From Oceanobacillus sp. Castelsardo (GTDB lineage Bacteria > Bacillota > Bacilli > Bacillales > Amphibacillaceae), in assembly GCF_001659985.1 (NCBI RefSeq), contig NZ_LYCS01000002.1, positions 434,001 through 498,000 on the forward strand: DNA of 64,000 nt. Reading direction: 5' to 3'. Both the position numbers and the translations under genes were made by a program. This document shows, in pieces, positions 54,331 through 63,036 of the stretch (the first letter of the stretch is position 1; each line of letters begins with the position of its first letter). Below the pieces are notes generated by a model, which saw nothing but the letters and a program-made list of their open reading frames with translations, made no database searches and was not told where the DNA came from.

Positions 54331-55059
54331 CTAATCACAGTCTACCTTTAATGGCTTTGGCCTACCTAGATAATAACCTTGTCCAAATAGGATTCCTAAC
54401 CTTTTAATGATATTTAATTCTTTTACATTCTCTACCCCTTCCTGAATTAAATACGTATTCATGCTTTCACAATAATTTACGAAGGATTTTAACATTTCTT
54501 GTTTGGATTCATTCGTTGAAATTTGCTCCACAAAATATTTATCTATCTTTACAATTTGTGGAGTTAAATCAACAAGGGCTCTCATGGATGCTGTTCCCTG
54601 ACCGAAATCATCAATTGCGATGAAATAGCCCCGTTTCTTACACTCCAATACGTTGGATTGAAAGGATTTCATATCAACCACCACGTCACATTCATTTAAC
54701 TCCAGAATAATCTGCTCTTTCCTTAACTTTGCTTCTAGTATGATTTTATCTAAAATTTCTAGAAAATCAGGCTGCATTATAGTAGAAGGAAAAATATTAA
54801 GAAAAAGCTTGATTTTGTCTGTCATCACTTCTGAATGAACGAGTGTATAAATGGCCTTCTTTATATTTTTTAATTCTAATTCATACAGTTGATTATTCTT
54901 TTTTGCGGCTTGAAATGCTTCTTGAGGATTGGAAAACAAGCTCGAACGAAACAACGCCTCATAACCAACAACTTGCTCTGTATTTATGTTATATAATGGT
55001 TGAAAAAAATGATAGAATTCCTCCTGTTTAATTAACTCATCAATATTATTAACTGTCAT
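54331..55059 (-). CDS. EAL-domain protein (c-di-GMP phosphodiesterase-like)
   Basis: 242 residues that consist of an EAL domain only. EALFRS near 35 gives the motif Glu, ELNECDV near 120 has the second acidic site, IDDFGQGTAS near 148 has the metal Asp pair, KIDKYFV near 170 gives Lys and Asp, and IQEGVEN near 208 the last Glu. The key metal ligands therefore look intact, although ELNECD and GQGTAS differ from the common ELTE and GTGYSS. No membrane or sensory domain. AAGGAG lies before the ATG. It converges on the chemoreceptor gene, so a role in motility choice is plausible but not shown. Confidence 0.85.
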   Translation of the reverse strand: MTVNNIDELIKQEEFYHFFQPLYNINTEQVVGYEALFRSSLFSNPQEAFQAAKKNNQLYELELKNIKKAIYTLVHSEVMTDKIKLFLNIFPSTIMQPDFLEILDKIILEAKLRKEQIILELNECDVVVDMKSFQSNVLECKKRGYFIAIDDFGQGTASMRALVDLTPQIVKIDKYFVEQISTNESKQEMLKSFVNYCESMNTYLIQEGVENVKELNIIKRLGILFGQGYYLGRPKPLKVDCD

Positions 55060-55757
55060 TTATTTATCTCCTTTACAAATTCTCAATAAATAAAATAGCG
55101 AATGGATAACTGGTAATACTTTGCTCTCATATAGATTGAAAAATATAATCTATCCAATACTATATTCACAGTTAAAATAACGAGGTAAACACAATATAAT
55201 TACAAGTGCAGACAGGAAATTTGTCATTAGAGGGTGTTTAAGAACAAATTAAAATATCTGTTTCAGGTAGAAAAATAAAAAATTCTAGCTTTGAGGGGGA
55301 AATTGTATGGAATAAAACGGAGTTATCAGATAGTAGATACATTTAGGAACAGACCAAAGTTACTAACAATTGAGACGGTATCTTCTATTATGATTGGCCT
55401 TTGGCAAATAATCAAGGCAAAATTGAACAAAGTGAATTATCTTTATAAGATTGCTAACTGTTGGACAAAATGAAGTTTATTCAATCCTGTTGATATTACT
55501 GTTACTCGAGGAAAACGATTAGGAAAGGGCTGATGCATAATGGTATAGATTTCTTTAGTTTTCGCAGGGTTATGTGAAATATTTGGTGTAAGCAATAGGT
55601 CTAAAAACTTATTTCATAACTTTCGTGATTAAAGGCAGATATCCGACTTTTGAACTTTTAGTGTAGCATTTTTCTCATCAAATTCTAATCTTCCTCTCAC
55701 CTCTCTATAAACTTAACTGGATATAGTGTAGATAAGATATTACAAGGAGGAAGAAGA
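55060..55757. other. 698 bp AT-rich gap, no gene recognised
   Basis: It contains one open frame of about 60 codons at 55291 with a poor start context. I see no family features in it, no repeat and no clear promoter apart from the AT-rich stretch before the PepSY gene. Confidence 0.5.
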
Positions 55758-56342
55758 ATGAACAAAATGTTAGTAACTGGAATTGTAACGGCAGGAATTT
55801 TATTAGGTGGTTCAACAATAGTAGGAGCAGCTATGAATGATAATAATGAGGTAATTGTGAAAGATGAGGCTATTAAGTCAGAAGAAGTTGCGCAGTCAAA
55901 GAATGTTGCATCAGCGAAGGATTTTCTTTCAGTAGAAAAGGCTAAAGAAATTGCTTTATCCGAACAAAATGGCCGTATCGATAGTATCGATTTAGAAATG
56001 GATGATGATGGGTATTCTTATTATGAAGTAGAAATTGAAAACGGTGATGCAGAATATGACATCTACATCGAAGCTTATACTGGAGAAGTATTACATGTAG
56101 AGAAAGATGATCACGATGATATTGATTATAAACACAACAAAGCTCTAGAAAACATCATTTCTATTGAAGAGGCTAAGAAAATCGCGGTAGAAAAAGTCGG
56201 CGGTAAAGTATTCAAAATAGAATTAGATGAAGACGACAATCGTTATGAATACGAAATCGAACTAAAAACAAATAATGGCGAAGTGGATATGACAATAGAT
56301 GCTGTTACAGGGAAAATATTAGAACAAGAACTAGATGATTAA
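55758..56342 (+). CDS. Secreted PepSY-domain protein
   Basis: 194 residues. A signal peptide (MNKMLVTGIVTAGILLGG, likely cleaved near residue 25) leads to two PepSY domains, about 52-115 and 120-192. Each begins with SVEKAKEIALSE- or SIEEAKKIAVEK-type helix starts and ends with the AYTGEVL or AVTGKIL strand. Strongly acidic between the domains. PepSY proteins often restrain peptidases or act in the cell envelope; no partner peptidase is adjacent here. GGAGGAAG lies before the ATG, and a good terminator follows. Confidence 0.88.
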   Translation: MNKMLVTGIVTAGILLGGSTIVGAAMNDNNEVIVKDEAIKSEEVAQSKNVASAKDFLSVEKAKEIALSEQNGRIDSIDLEMDDDGYSYYEVEIENGDAEYDIYIEAYTGEVLHVEKDDHDDIDYKHNKALENIISIEEAKKIAVEKVGGKVFKIELDEDDNRYEYEIELKTNNGEVDMTIDAVTGKILEQELDD

Positions 56343-56388
56343 AATAGAAAAGTTTCACGGGATTTTCACAACAAAAATCACATTATGA

Positions 56389-56424
56389 ATGAAGGCTTAG
56401 AGAATTTTATCTCTAAGCCTTCAT
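56389..56424 (+). terminator. terminator of the PepSY gene
   Basis: GAAGGCTTAGAGA pairs with TCTCTAAGCCTTC around a short loop. The following T tract is weak. Confidence 0.7.
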
Positions 56425-56578
56425 TGTATGGGCGATTACTACCATACTTGCGTTTGAAACCTAGCCTTCCTTTTTCTCAACGCGCTATTCATTGCTATTG
56501 GAAAACCGGACTATATCGGTTATTTTTCTATTGCATGATTGAAAGTGATTTTACACACACTAAGTTAGAAAACTTGGC

Positions 56579-56664
56579 ATTCGCCAAGCCTTTGGGCGAA
56601 TGACTTAGTTGCACTTATGCAGACGGGAAGGAATTTATACTTTCCTTACTGCCAAAAAAGGAGG
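56579..56664 (+). promoter_or_regulatory. structured leader element, copy B, before the 32-residue gene
   Basis: An ATTCGCC...GGGCGAAT hairpin, then GACTTAGTTGCACTTATGCAG, a long GCAG...GGAAGG/CCTTAC...CTGC hairpin, then CCAAAAAAGGAGG. The ribosome site comes directly after the hairpin as in copy A. Confidence 0.6.
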
Positions 56665-56670
56665 ATGATC

Positions 56671-56769
56671 ATGAGTACAAATAAAGACAAAAAGAAAAAA
56701 AATAAAAGTAAAGAAGAATTAAATGCCATGAAAGGCGGAAAAGAAAGACATCGACGAAATAGATCTTAA
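56671..56769 (+). CDS. Small highly basic protein
   Basis: 32 residues: MSTNKDKKKKNKSKEELNAM then KGGKERHRRNRS. About half the residues are Lys or Arg. AAGGAGG is seven bases before the ATG, and a terminator follows at 56779, so it looks like a true single-gene unit. Small basic proteins of this kind occur in Bacillaceae; DNA or RNA binding or a spore role is possible but not shown. Confidence 0.7.
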   Translation: MSTNKDKKKKNKSKEELNAMKGGKERHRRNRS

Positions 56770-56778
56770 GAAAAACAT

Positions 56779-56806
56779 AGGGGGCAGAAGGTTGCCCCTT
56801 TTATTT
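56779..56806. terminator. terminator of the 32-residue gene
   Basis: GGGGCA pairs with TTGCCCC, followed by TTTTATTTT. It may also serve ctaB on the opposite strand. Confidence 0.8.
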
Positions 56807-56819
56807 TAAAGTTGAATTA

Positions 56820-57722
56820 TTATAAATTAAAAATAATCCCCATAAGAGAATAGATAATGACCGTTGAAAAAAGAATGGTCATATGAATTAAAGAATAAAT
56901 AAACATGGATTTAGCCCATTTCTCTGAATCCATCTTCTTGTAACCAACTATACTTAAAAGAAGCCAAACAACACTCAAAAGAAGCGCCACTAACATAAGT
57001 CCCATACTTAAGGAACTAAAAAGAAAACTTATTGCAATTAATACAATTAAATAAATGTTCGTTTGTATATATGTCCTCTTAATCCCTTTTACCACTGGCA
57101 ACATAGGTACCTTTGCAGCCTTATATTCGTTATGTCTTCGAATAGCTATGGAATAAAAATGCGGCATTTGCCAAATAACGGCGATGATAAATAGACCAAG
57201 GGCCGCTGGATGTGTAATGTCTGGATAAATAGCAGCCCACCCAATTAGGGGCGGCATTGCTCCAGAAATACTTCCAATCTCCGTATTGAAAACCGTCCTT
57301 CTTTTACTCCACATCGTATATGGGACAACATAAAAGAATAAACCTAAAAACCCAAGAAGAGCCGCTAATGGAGTAGTTAATGCAAGAGATATGATTCCGA
57401 AAATAGACATGAAAATAGCAAGCCATAGTACTGTTTTAGGATTTATTTCTCCCGTTACAGTAGGTCTAATTTTAGTTCTCTCCATGATTGTATCTATGTC
57501 TCGATCATACAAATTATTAAAAGCCCCTGCTGCTCCTATAACTAATATAGTACCAATAAAAGCAAATATAATTTCAGGCCATTTCTCAAAAATACTGATT
57601 TGATAGGTATATAATGACAATGTCAATCCTGCAAACATTGGAATCAAATTTGATTTGATGATTCCTGTTTTAATAGTTTGAGCCAAAATTTTTGACAAAG
57701 GCAGATTTTCTACCTTCCCCAT
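56820..57722 (-). CDS. ctaB: Protoheme IX farnesyltransferase (heme O synthase)
   Basis: Attaches farnesyl to protoheme to give heme O for the terminal oxidases. 300 residues, UbiA fold with about nine membrane helices. The substrate-binding Asp motif NNLYDRDIDTIMERTKIRPT is near residue 68-87. The second aspartate loop is less clear and the IRRHNEYKAAKVPMLPV loop is near 190. AAAGGAAG precedes the ATG. No ctaA, cta operon or cytochrome oxidase genes are adjacent, so this may be one of two copies. Confidence 0.92.
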   Translation of the reverse strand: MGKVENLPLSKILAQTIKTGIIKSNLIPMFAGLTLSLYTYQISIFEKWPEIIFAFIGTILVIGAAGAFNNLYDRDIDTIMERTKIRPTVTGEINPKTVLWLAIFMSIFGIISLALTTPLAALLGFLGLFFYVVPYTMWSKRRTVFNTEIGSISGAMPPLIGWAAIYPDITHPAALGLFIIAVIWQMPHFYSIAIRRHNEYKAAKVPMLPVVKGIKRTYIQTNIYLIVLIAISFLFSSLSMGLMLVALLLSVVWLLLSIVGYKKMDSEKWAKSMFIYSLIHMTILFSTVIIYSLMGIIFNL

Positions 57723-57967
57723 CTATGTTCACTTCCTTTTTTCTGGATGATTTCTTACTTCATCAAATAAAAGATGATAAAACTAAGCAGAATTAATATA
57801 CCATATTGTATTTGTTAAAGTCATTGATTTTCCCACTTTATCTGAATTATGTCGTCTTCTATCTTCACACTTTTTTCACTATTACTTTTGTGGTTGTCTC
57901 TCGCAAATATGTAACTTTTCCTATATTATTTTAAGTAGAGTAGCTTTTACAAAAATCGGAGTGACCT

Positions 57968-59146
57968 ATGATGAATACAAATAAAGCATTACCAATCTTG
58001 TTTGCTGTCATGTTTCTCGTAATGGTTGGTTTCGGAATTATTATCCCTGTCCTCCCCTTCTATGCGGAAGAACTGGGTGCATCGCCAACTGAATTAGGGT
58101 TATTAATGGCAGTTTATTCACTTATGCAATTGATTTTTGCTCCTATGTGGGGCAAGGTTTCTGACCGAATTGGGCGCAAACCCGTCATTATGATTGGAAC
58201 ATTAGGATTAGCTCTTTCGTTTTTCTTAATGGCAATTTCCTCACAATTATGGATGCTATTCGTAGCAAGAATTATAGGTGGGGTTTTATCTTCTGCCAAT
58301 ATGCCGACTGTCATGGCATATGCAGCAGATATCACATCTGAAGAAGATCGTGGAAAAGGAATGGGAATTGTTGGTGCTGCAATTGGACTAGGATTCATAT
58401 TTGGTCCTGCAGTCGGCGGTATTTTCTCAAAATCAAGTTTAAGTACACCTTTTTTCTTAGCAGGAATCTTTTCTCTGTTCACTTTCTTCATGGTAATGTT
58501 CATTTTAAAAGAATCCTTATCTGTTGAAAACAGAAGAAAAAAATCCCCTGGAAAATCTGGAGGCTTATTAATAACGTTAAGTGGCCCAACATCTATCATG
58601 TATTTCCTATCATTCTTCGTTACCCTTTCTTTAGCTGGGTTAGAAGCAACTTTTGCCTACTTTGCTGCAGAAAAGGCTGATCTTGGTACAACGGAACTAG
58701 GGTATATTTTCATGATAATGGGGCTAGGTAGTGCCATTGTACAAGGTGGTATGGTTGGCGGATTAATTAAACGATTTGGGGAAGGTTTTGTTATTCAAAT
58801 AGGAATCTTTGTTTCTGCCATTGGTTTTTTACTTATTTTATTTACCGAAAACTTTGTAACAGCAGCTATTTATTTAACTATCTTTGGTTTAGGAAATGGA
58901 GTCATCCGTCCAGCCGTTTCTTCTTTACTGACGAAGCGTTCTAGGAATGGACACGGCGGTGTAACAGGGATGATTTCGTCTTTCGATTCACTTGGTAGAA
59001 TCATTGGTCCACCATTAGGCGGCTGGTTATTCTCGATTTCTATTGGATTACCCTATGTTTCCGGTATTTTACTATCGATTATTGCGTTTGTACTGTTTCG
59101 AGTATTTTCTGCATCAAAGTCGAAAGGGATTAGTCGTGGGAATTAG
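57968..59146 (+). CDS. MFS multidrug efflux transporter (NorA/TetA-like)
   Basis: 392 residues with 12 predicted helices. The drug:H+ antiporter marks are plain: GFGIIIPVLPFYAEELG in helix 1, GKVSDRIGRKPVIMIG between helices 2 and 3, and the motif-C-like GAAIGLGFIFGPAVGG in helix 5. GGAG precedes the ATG pair. It is divergent from ctaB with about 245 bp between them. No regulator is adjacent. The substrate cannot be read; related pumps expel fluoroquinolones, dyes or tetracycline. Confidence 0.88.
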   Translation: MMNTNKALPILFAVMFLVMVGFGIIIPVLPFYAEELGASPTELGLLMAVYSLMQLIFAPMWGKVSDRIGRKPVIMIGTLGLALSFFLMAISSQLWMLFVARIIGGVLSSANMPTVMAYAADITSEEDRGKGMGIVGAAIGLGFIFGPAVGGIFSKSSLSTPFFLAGIFSLFTFFMVMFILKESLSVENRRKKSPGKSGGLLITLSGPTSIMYFLSFFVTLSLAGLEATFAYFAAEKADLGTTELGYIFMIMGLGSAIVQGGMVGGLIKRFGEGFVIQIGIFVSAIGFLLILFTENFVTAAIYLTIFGLGNGVIRPAVSSLLTKRSRNGHGGVTGMISSFDSLGRIIGPPLGGWLFSISIGLPYVSGILLSIIAFVLFRVFSASKSKGISRGN

Positions 59147-59182
59147 GGGTTGAATCTTATGGTGTAGAGTGGTTGATATTTG

Positions 59183-59325
59183 GATTTTGGAACGGATATC
59201 AGTATTCAAACTTAAATATCCAGCATTCAAACCCAGATATCAGCATGCAAACTCAGATATCAGCATTCAAACTCAGATATCAGCATGAAAACCCAGATAT
59301 CAGCATTCAAACTCAGATATCGTAC
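59183..59325. repeat. GATATC repeat array 3 (20 bp period)
   Basis: Seven GATATC or ATATCC cores spaced about 20 bases. The common unit is GATATCAGCATTCAAACTCA. It lies downstream of the efflux pump gene. The core GATATCAGC is shared with array 2 and, inverted, with array 1. Confidence 0.85.
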
Positions 59326-59339
59326 AGTAATTAAGATTA

Positions 59340-59420
59340 ATAAAGAAGACTTGATTCAGGTGGAGTTTTACGCCACCTGAATCTTAGTCGCCCTTATTTC
59401 GAAGCTTGGCGTTACTAAAA
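59340..59420. repeat. intergenic repeat with GATTCAGGTGG hairpin
   Basis: GATTCAGGTGG (59353-59363) pairs with CCACCTGAATC (59373-59383). The element ends with GGCGTTACTAAAATC. A shortened version lies at 54224-54263. Confidence 0.6.
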
Positions 59421-59445
59421 TCAAAAAATAACCGGAGGAAACATC

Positions 59446-59577
59446 ATGAATAAGTGGATTATAACTTGTGCAATGGGTATTTTAACTATATTACTTTATC
59501 TTGACCTTCGTTTCCAAGGTCAAATTTATAAATGTTTACCTGAAAAATGGAAACAACGTATTTCTACTTTGGTTTGA
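59446..59577 (+). CDS. Small single-helix membrane protein
   Basis: 43 residues: a hydrophobic helix (about 4-22, WIITCAMGILTILLYL) followed by a basic/polar tail ending KWKQRISTLV. GGAGG lies eight bases before the ATG, a strong site that supports translation. It converges on the GTPase gene. I do not recognise a family. Confidence 0.65.
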   Translation: MNKWIITCAMGILTILLYLDLRFQGQIYKCLPEKWKQRISTLV

Positions 59578-59606
59578 AGAGATGAAAAAGGGAATCTTAC
59601 TTGAAT

Positions 59607-60731
59607 TTAAGATTTCCCCTTATTCCTCTTCAACTCTTTTTCATATTGTTCCCGCACCATTTCCGCAATATCGGTTTCAGACATCGATTCAATATCCGTT
59701 TGATAACTTAACTTTTCACAAACTTTTATATATGCAAATGCCAAGCTAGTTGTAATAGTGGAGGCAACCGCACCATTAATGAGCCCACCTGCCACTGTAC
59801 CTACACCAGGAATAAACTTAAGTAACTGTCCGACCAATGCCCTTCCAGTAAGAGTCGCAACACTTGTCCCAGCCAATGCGGTAACAATTGTTTGTATTAG
59901 AGAACGTGATCGTGGAAAACCAAAAATATTAGTGATTTTTGTAATTAAGGTGACCTGTATCCCAGACAAAACTACAGCATCGGAAAACGGAATTGGGGTG
60001 AACCCGGCCCCAAACGAACTAGCAATGAAACCGGTCGACCACTTTTTTGCTTCTTTTACCTTCAAATCAATATTTGTTTTTTGCGCGTTAACAAAAGCCC
60101 TTTTCGTTGCATCTGGTAAGGCATCGAAAGTGACATCAACAAGGTTGTTTAGTCCATAAGCAGGAATTTCTATATTATTGATAATTCTTTTAGGAGCTGC
60201 TAGCAGGCGTACAATACTTTTTACTGGTAATTCCATTTTCTTTAATTGTTCATAAAAAGAGATATCATCACTAAAGCATTGTGTAAGTACAAGTACCACA
60301 GGCATTTTCTTGGAGAATAGCTCAATCCATTCGATTTCTTCCTTTTCAATCCGATACGATTCATAGGTGATACAATACCACATGAGATGAATATGGTCAT
60401 TTATATCTTTACTTTTTTCCCGCTTCTCAATTTCGCTTACAATTTCATTCCGTACTTCTTTTCTAGCAATTTCAGTGAGCTCTAACCCTTTCGTATCAAA
60501 TAAAGTGACAGGAACTGAATCCTTAGAAATTCTTTGTAAATGTTGTGTGACAGGCTTACCAGTACCTGTTTCGACCATCTTTTCCCGAAAAATAGCATTA
60601 ATGAGTGTACTTTTACCAACACCCGTTTTTCCCGCTATCATGATGTTTGGCTTCACCATACTGTTATAGTCCGATTCCAGTTCTTTTACAATATCCTTCA
60701 TATTAAAATTCATACCCGATGATTTTTTCAT
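59607..60731 (-). CDS. GTPase with C-terminal DUF697-like membrane domain
   Basis: 374 residues. Walker A GKTGVGKST is at 34-42 and the G3 motif DTKG near 79. The NKxD position reads TQCF, so base specificity is degenerate. A C-terminal half from about 215 has glycine-rich hydrophobic helices (IASSFGAGFTPIPFSDAVVL, PGVGTVAGGLINGAVAST) as in the YcjF/DUF697 family. It probably tethers to the membrane and acts in stress or envelope function; the precise role is unknown. GGGGAG is six bases before the ATG. Confidence 0.82.
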   Translation of the reverse strand: MKKSSGMNFNMKDIVKELESDYNSMVKPNIMIAGKTGVGKSTLINAIFREKMVETGTGKPVTQHLQRISKDSVPVTLFDTKGLELTEIARKEVRNEIVSEIEKREKSKDINDHIHLMWYCITYESYRIEKEEIEWIELFSKKMPVVLVLTQCFSDDISFYEQLKKMELPVKSIVRLLAAPKRIINNIEIPAYGLNNLVDVTFDALPDATKRAFVNAQKTNIDLKVKEAKKWSTGFIASSFGAGFTPIPFSDAVVLSGIQVTLITKITNIFGFPRSRSLIQTIVTALAGTSVATLTGRALVGQLLKFIPGVGTVAGGLINGAVASTITTSLAFAYIKVCEKLSYQTDIESMSETDIAEMVREQYEKELKRNKGKS

Positions 60732-60886
60732 TTTCTTCTCCCCTTAAAATACCTATTTACTGCTAAAATAAAACGGACTTTTATCTTATTATACCCCAAC
60801 AACCATAACCACTACTCTTCTGCTGGTTTAAAAATAAAAAAGCAGGGTAAATTAAAACTAAATTTACTAAAAAGGATGTTGACGCG

Positions 60887-61135
60887 ATGGGATTAATTTG
60901 GAGTTTAATTGTAGGGGGAATTCTTGGTTGGATTGCAAGTCTCATTGTTGGCAAAGACATACCTGGTGGAATTATAGGTAATATCATTGCTGGTTTTATC
61001 GGGGCATGGTTAGGTTCTCTCATACTAGGAGATTGGGGACCTGAAATAGGAGACTTTTATATCATACCTGCACTTATTGGTGCGATTGTTCTTATTTTCA
61101 TTGTCAGTCTAATTATGAAAGCTGCAAGAAAGTAA
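60887..61135 (+). CDS. GlsB/YeaQ/YmgE-family small membrane protein
   Basis: 82 residues, three hydrophobic helices with the family pattern GLIWSLIVGGILGWIASLIVG, GGIIGNIIAGFIGAWLG and a C-terminal helix ending MKAARK. Known as transglycosylase-associated or stress-response membrane proteins, of unknown biochemical role. The codon upstream context is AGGATGTTGACGCG ATG, with a weak ribosome site. It is divergent from the GTPase gene. Confidence 0.88.
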   Translation: MGLIWSLIVGGILGWIASLIVGKDIPGGIIGNIIAGFIGAWLGSLILGDWGPEIGDFYIIPALIGAIVLIFIVSLIMKAARK

Positions 61136-61142
61136 TTTAAAT

Positions 61143-61186
61143 AAAAAACGGTAATGTGGCAACTTTTCTTCCCATTACCGTTTTTA
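61143..61186. terminator. bidirectional terminator after the GlsB-like gene
   Basis: AAACGGTAATG pairs with CATTACCGTTTTT, with A and T runs on both sides. It lies between two convergent genes. Confidence 0.85.
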
Positions 61187-61188
61187 TA

Positions 61189-61353
61189 TTATCGTCCCTT
61201 TTCTTCGCGTACCGATACAATTTGAACCTCAGTCCCAAATTCATTACGAATCCTTTTCCTTGCTTCAGCAGGAGTCCTGGCGACTACCCGCTTCAGAAGT
61301 TTTTCTTCATCCTTATCTATTGTAACCTGAAAGCATTTTGCCCCACATCTCAA
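61189..61353 (-). CDS. Small unknown protein (54 residues)
   Basis: Begins with TTG; AAGGGAG stands nine bases upstream. The protein MRCGAKCFQVTIDKDEEKLL... is charged (Lys, Arg, Glu) with a likely beta-alpha pattern and two early Cys residues in a CGAKC arrangement. It ends right next to a bidirectional terminator. The codon pattern and start context suggest a real gene. I do not recognise a family. Confidence 0.65.
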   Translation of the reverse strand: MRCGAKCFQVTIDKDEEKLLKRVVARTPAEARKRIRNEFGTEVQIVSVREEKGR

Positions 61354-61443
61354 TAAAAATCACTCCCTTGTCAAGAACATCTTCCGTTATCCGATAAAAT
61401 TGGAATCACGCTCCACATTTACCTTCTTCCCATGTTGAATTAG

Positions 61444-61785
61444 CTATTTCTCCCTTTTCCTTTCATATCGCATAAGCAAAAAACTAAGTAAATACAAAAC
61501 ACTTGTAAAACCAAACAAAACAAATATTCCTGGAATAAAGGCTAAGTAAAAGCTGATTGGCAATGACCAGATAAATGCGATAAACATGAACGCGGGTTTA
61601 TTTTTGATGGATCCTGAAATTGCTAAAAAGGCCGGTAAAGCTAACAAAAAGAATGTTCTAATTATTGGCTCTAATCCATTTACGTTAGAATAAGGATTGA
61701 AAAAATTCAATAAGAACCATAGACTAATGCTAGCAACACCCGAAACGATTCCTATACATACAGCAGCTTTTCTAACTTGAATCAC
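61444..61785 (-). CDS. Small integral membrane protein, unknown
   Basis: 113 residues with four predicted membrane helices (about 8-27, 42-58, 65-83, 87-104) and a basic C-terminus MRYERKREK. Upstream of the ATG is a GGAGGG. No family is recognised. It stands alone between small genes. Confidence 0.65.
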   Translation of the reverse strand: MIQVRKAAVCIGIVSGVASISLWFLLNFFNPYSNVNGLEPIIRTFFLLALPAFLAISGSIKNKPAFMFIAFIWSLPISFYLAFIPGIFVLFGFTSVLYLLSFLLMRYERKREK

Positions 61786-62154
61786 CCTCCAATTTAGGTA
61801 CTTTAGAATACATACAAATGGTTCCGAACCATGAAAGCACAGTTCACCAAGAGCTGCAATCTATTTTCGAGAACCAGTCCAGTGCGTTAGATGAATAGCG
61901 GAAATAAATGCTATTTTAAAAATGCCCATCCTTCAAACAATATTTTCCTTTAATCATATCGTAACCTAAACCAACCATCCAAACCAACTTGATTACATTT
62001 CCTGCGAATTCCCCAGAATATTGCCCCGAATCTCCTAATAGAATGTCGATATTTCCCAGGAAATGAAGAAGCCCCCCGAACATTTCCGGAAGGCTCACCA
62101 TTATAGGTTATTTTTTTAGAATACCTAGTATTCGCTTTAAGGCTAGTGAATAAC
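61786..62154. other. 369 bp gap with little recognisable content
   Basis: It holds leader-type element copy C at its right end. An open frame of 61 codons on the minus strand (61916-62101) has no ribosome site, so I do not call it. Confidence 0.5.
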
Positions 62155-62174
62155 TTAGTTACTCTTATACAGGC
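62130..62174 (+). repeat. degenerate copy C of the leader element
   Basis: ATTCGC...GTGAAT hairpin, then AACTTAGTTACTCTTATACAG. It matches copies A and B but lacks the second hairpin and any gene after it. It overlaps the 3' end of the HAD gene on the other strand. Confidence 0.5.
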
Positions 62175-62880
62175 CAACAAACAATTCCAAAAGCTCTGTT
62201 GCACTATATACAATTTTATCTGGTTTTACCGAGTTTTCATGAGCTTTCCTTCTTCGGTGGTTCATCCAAATAGCATTCCAGCCTGCTTGTTTAGCGCCAA
62301 CCATATCATTGTCGAATGAATCCCCGACATAAACCGTCTTTTCTTTATCCAAATCTAGTTTTTCTTCTAATATTTGAAATGCTTTTCCCGTCGGTTTGGC
62401 ATGACCAATCGCCCCGGAAATAAAGGTGTTTTCTTCAGGTATCCATCTTGCTACATTCAATTGTTTAATTTTCATGGATTGATGGCCTTCCGAACCGTTC
62501 GTTAAAATGGCTAACTGCTTTCCTTGCTCATGTAAATATTCTAGTAGTTTTTCAGATTCAGGGAATAAGGTTATTTTTTGTTGTTCTTCGACATATGCTT
62601 CTTGAAAATCCAAAGATTCTTGATCTGATATTTCCATACCAATTTCCGCACAGGCATCTTTAATCCGCCGTATATGCATCTCCTTAACGGTCATTTCGCC
62701 AGCTTCACATCGGTTAAATAATGCATCACTATATTTTCGACTTATTATATAAAACTCATTTAATTCTTCTTCCGTAAATTCCCTATCAAACATTCTTCTA
62801 CATGTATTTTTAAAAGACATCGCCTGATCATATAGTGTATCATCAACATCAAAAATAATTGTATCTATATTCATTATCAT
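62155..62880 (-). CDS. HAD-superfamily hydrolase (YjjG-like)
   Basis: 241 residues. HAD motif 1 is IIFDVDDTLYD near 8-18, motif 2 LAILTNGSEGH near 118, motif 3 lysine in GHAKPTGKAF near 151 and motif 4 VYVGDSFDNDMVG near 176. The alpha-helical cap lies between motifs 1 and 2, so it is subclass I. It dephosphorylates a small metabolite, perhaps a nucleotide. Two start choices: ATG at 62880, four bases after GGAGG, or ATG at 62874, ten bases after it. Confidence 0.9.
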   Translation of the reverse strand: MIMNIDTIIFDVDDTLYDQAMSFKNTCRRMFDREFTEEELNEFYIISRKYSDALFNRCEAGEMTVKEMHIRRIKDACAEIGMEISDQESLDFQEAYVEEQQKITLFPESEKLLEYLHEQGKQLAILTNGSEGHQSMKIKQLNVARWIPEENTFISGAIGHAKPTGKAFQILEEKLDLDKEKTVYVGDSFDNDMVGAKQAGWNAIWMNHRRRKAHENSVKPDKIVYSATELLELFVGLYKSN

Positions 62881-63036
62881 ATCTCCTCCACTATCTATCT
62901 TACTAGTAAAAGAGGTTGGCGTATAGATGAAAAATGAAATCTACCTATTCACCTTCCACCTAAAATTCTAGCTATTTTTTGTGGAGGGAGTCCTCTTAGG
63001 TTTAATGATAGAGGATGATTTTAATTTTACTATAAA

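Noticed and set aside
55291-55473. Open frame of 60 codons on the plus strand
   Set aside because: TTG start without a good site and no family features.
56385-56603. Open frame of 72 codons after the PepSY gene
   Set aside because: It covers the terminator hairpin and the leader element, so it is not likely to be translated.
61916-62101. Open frame of 61 codons on the minus strand
   Set aside because: No ribosome site and no recognised family; it may be a decayed gene.
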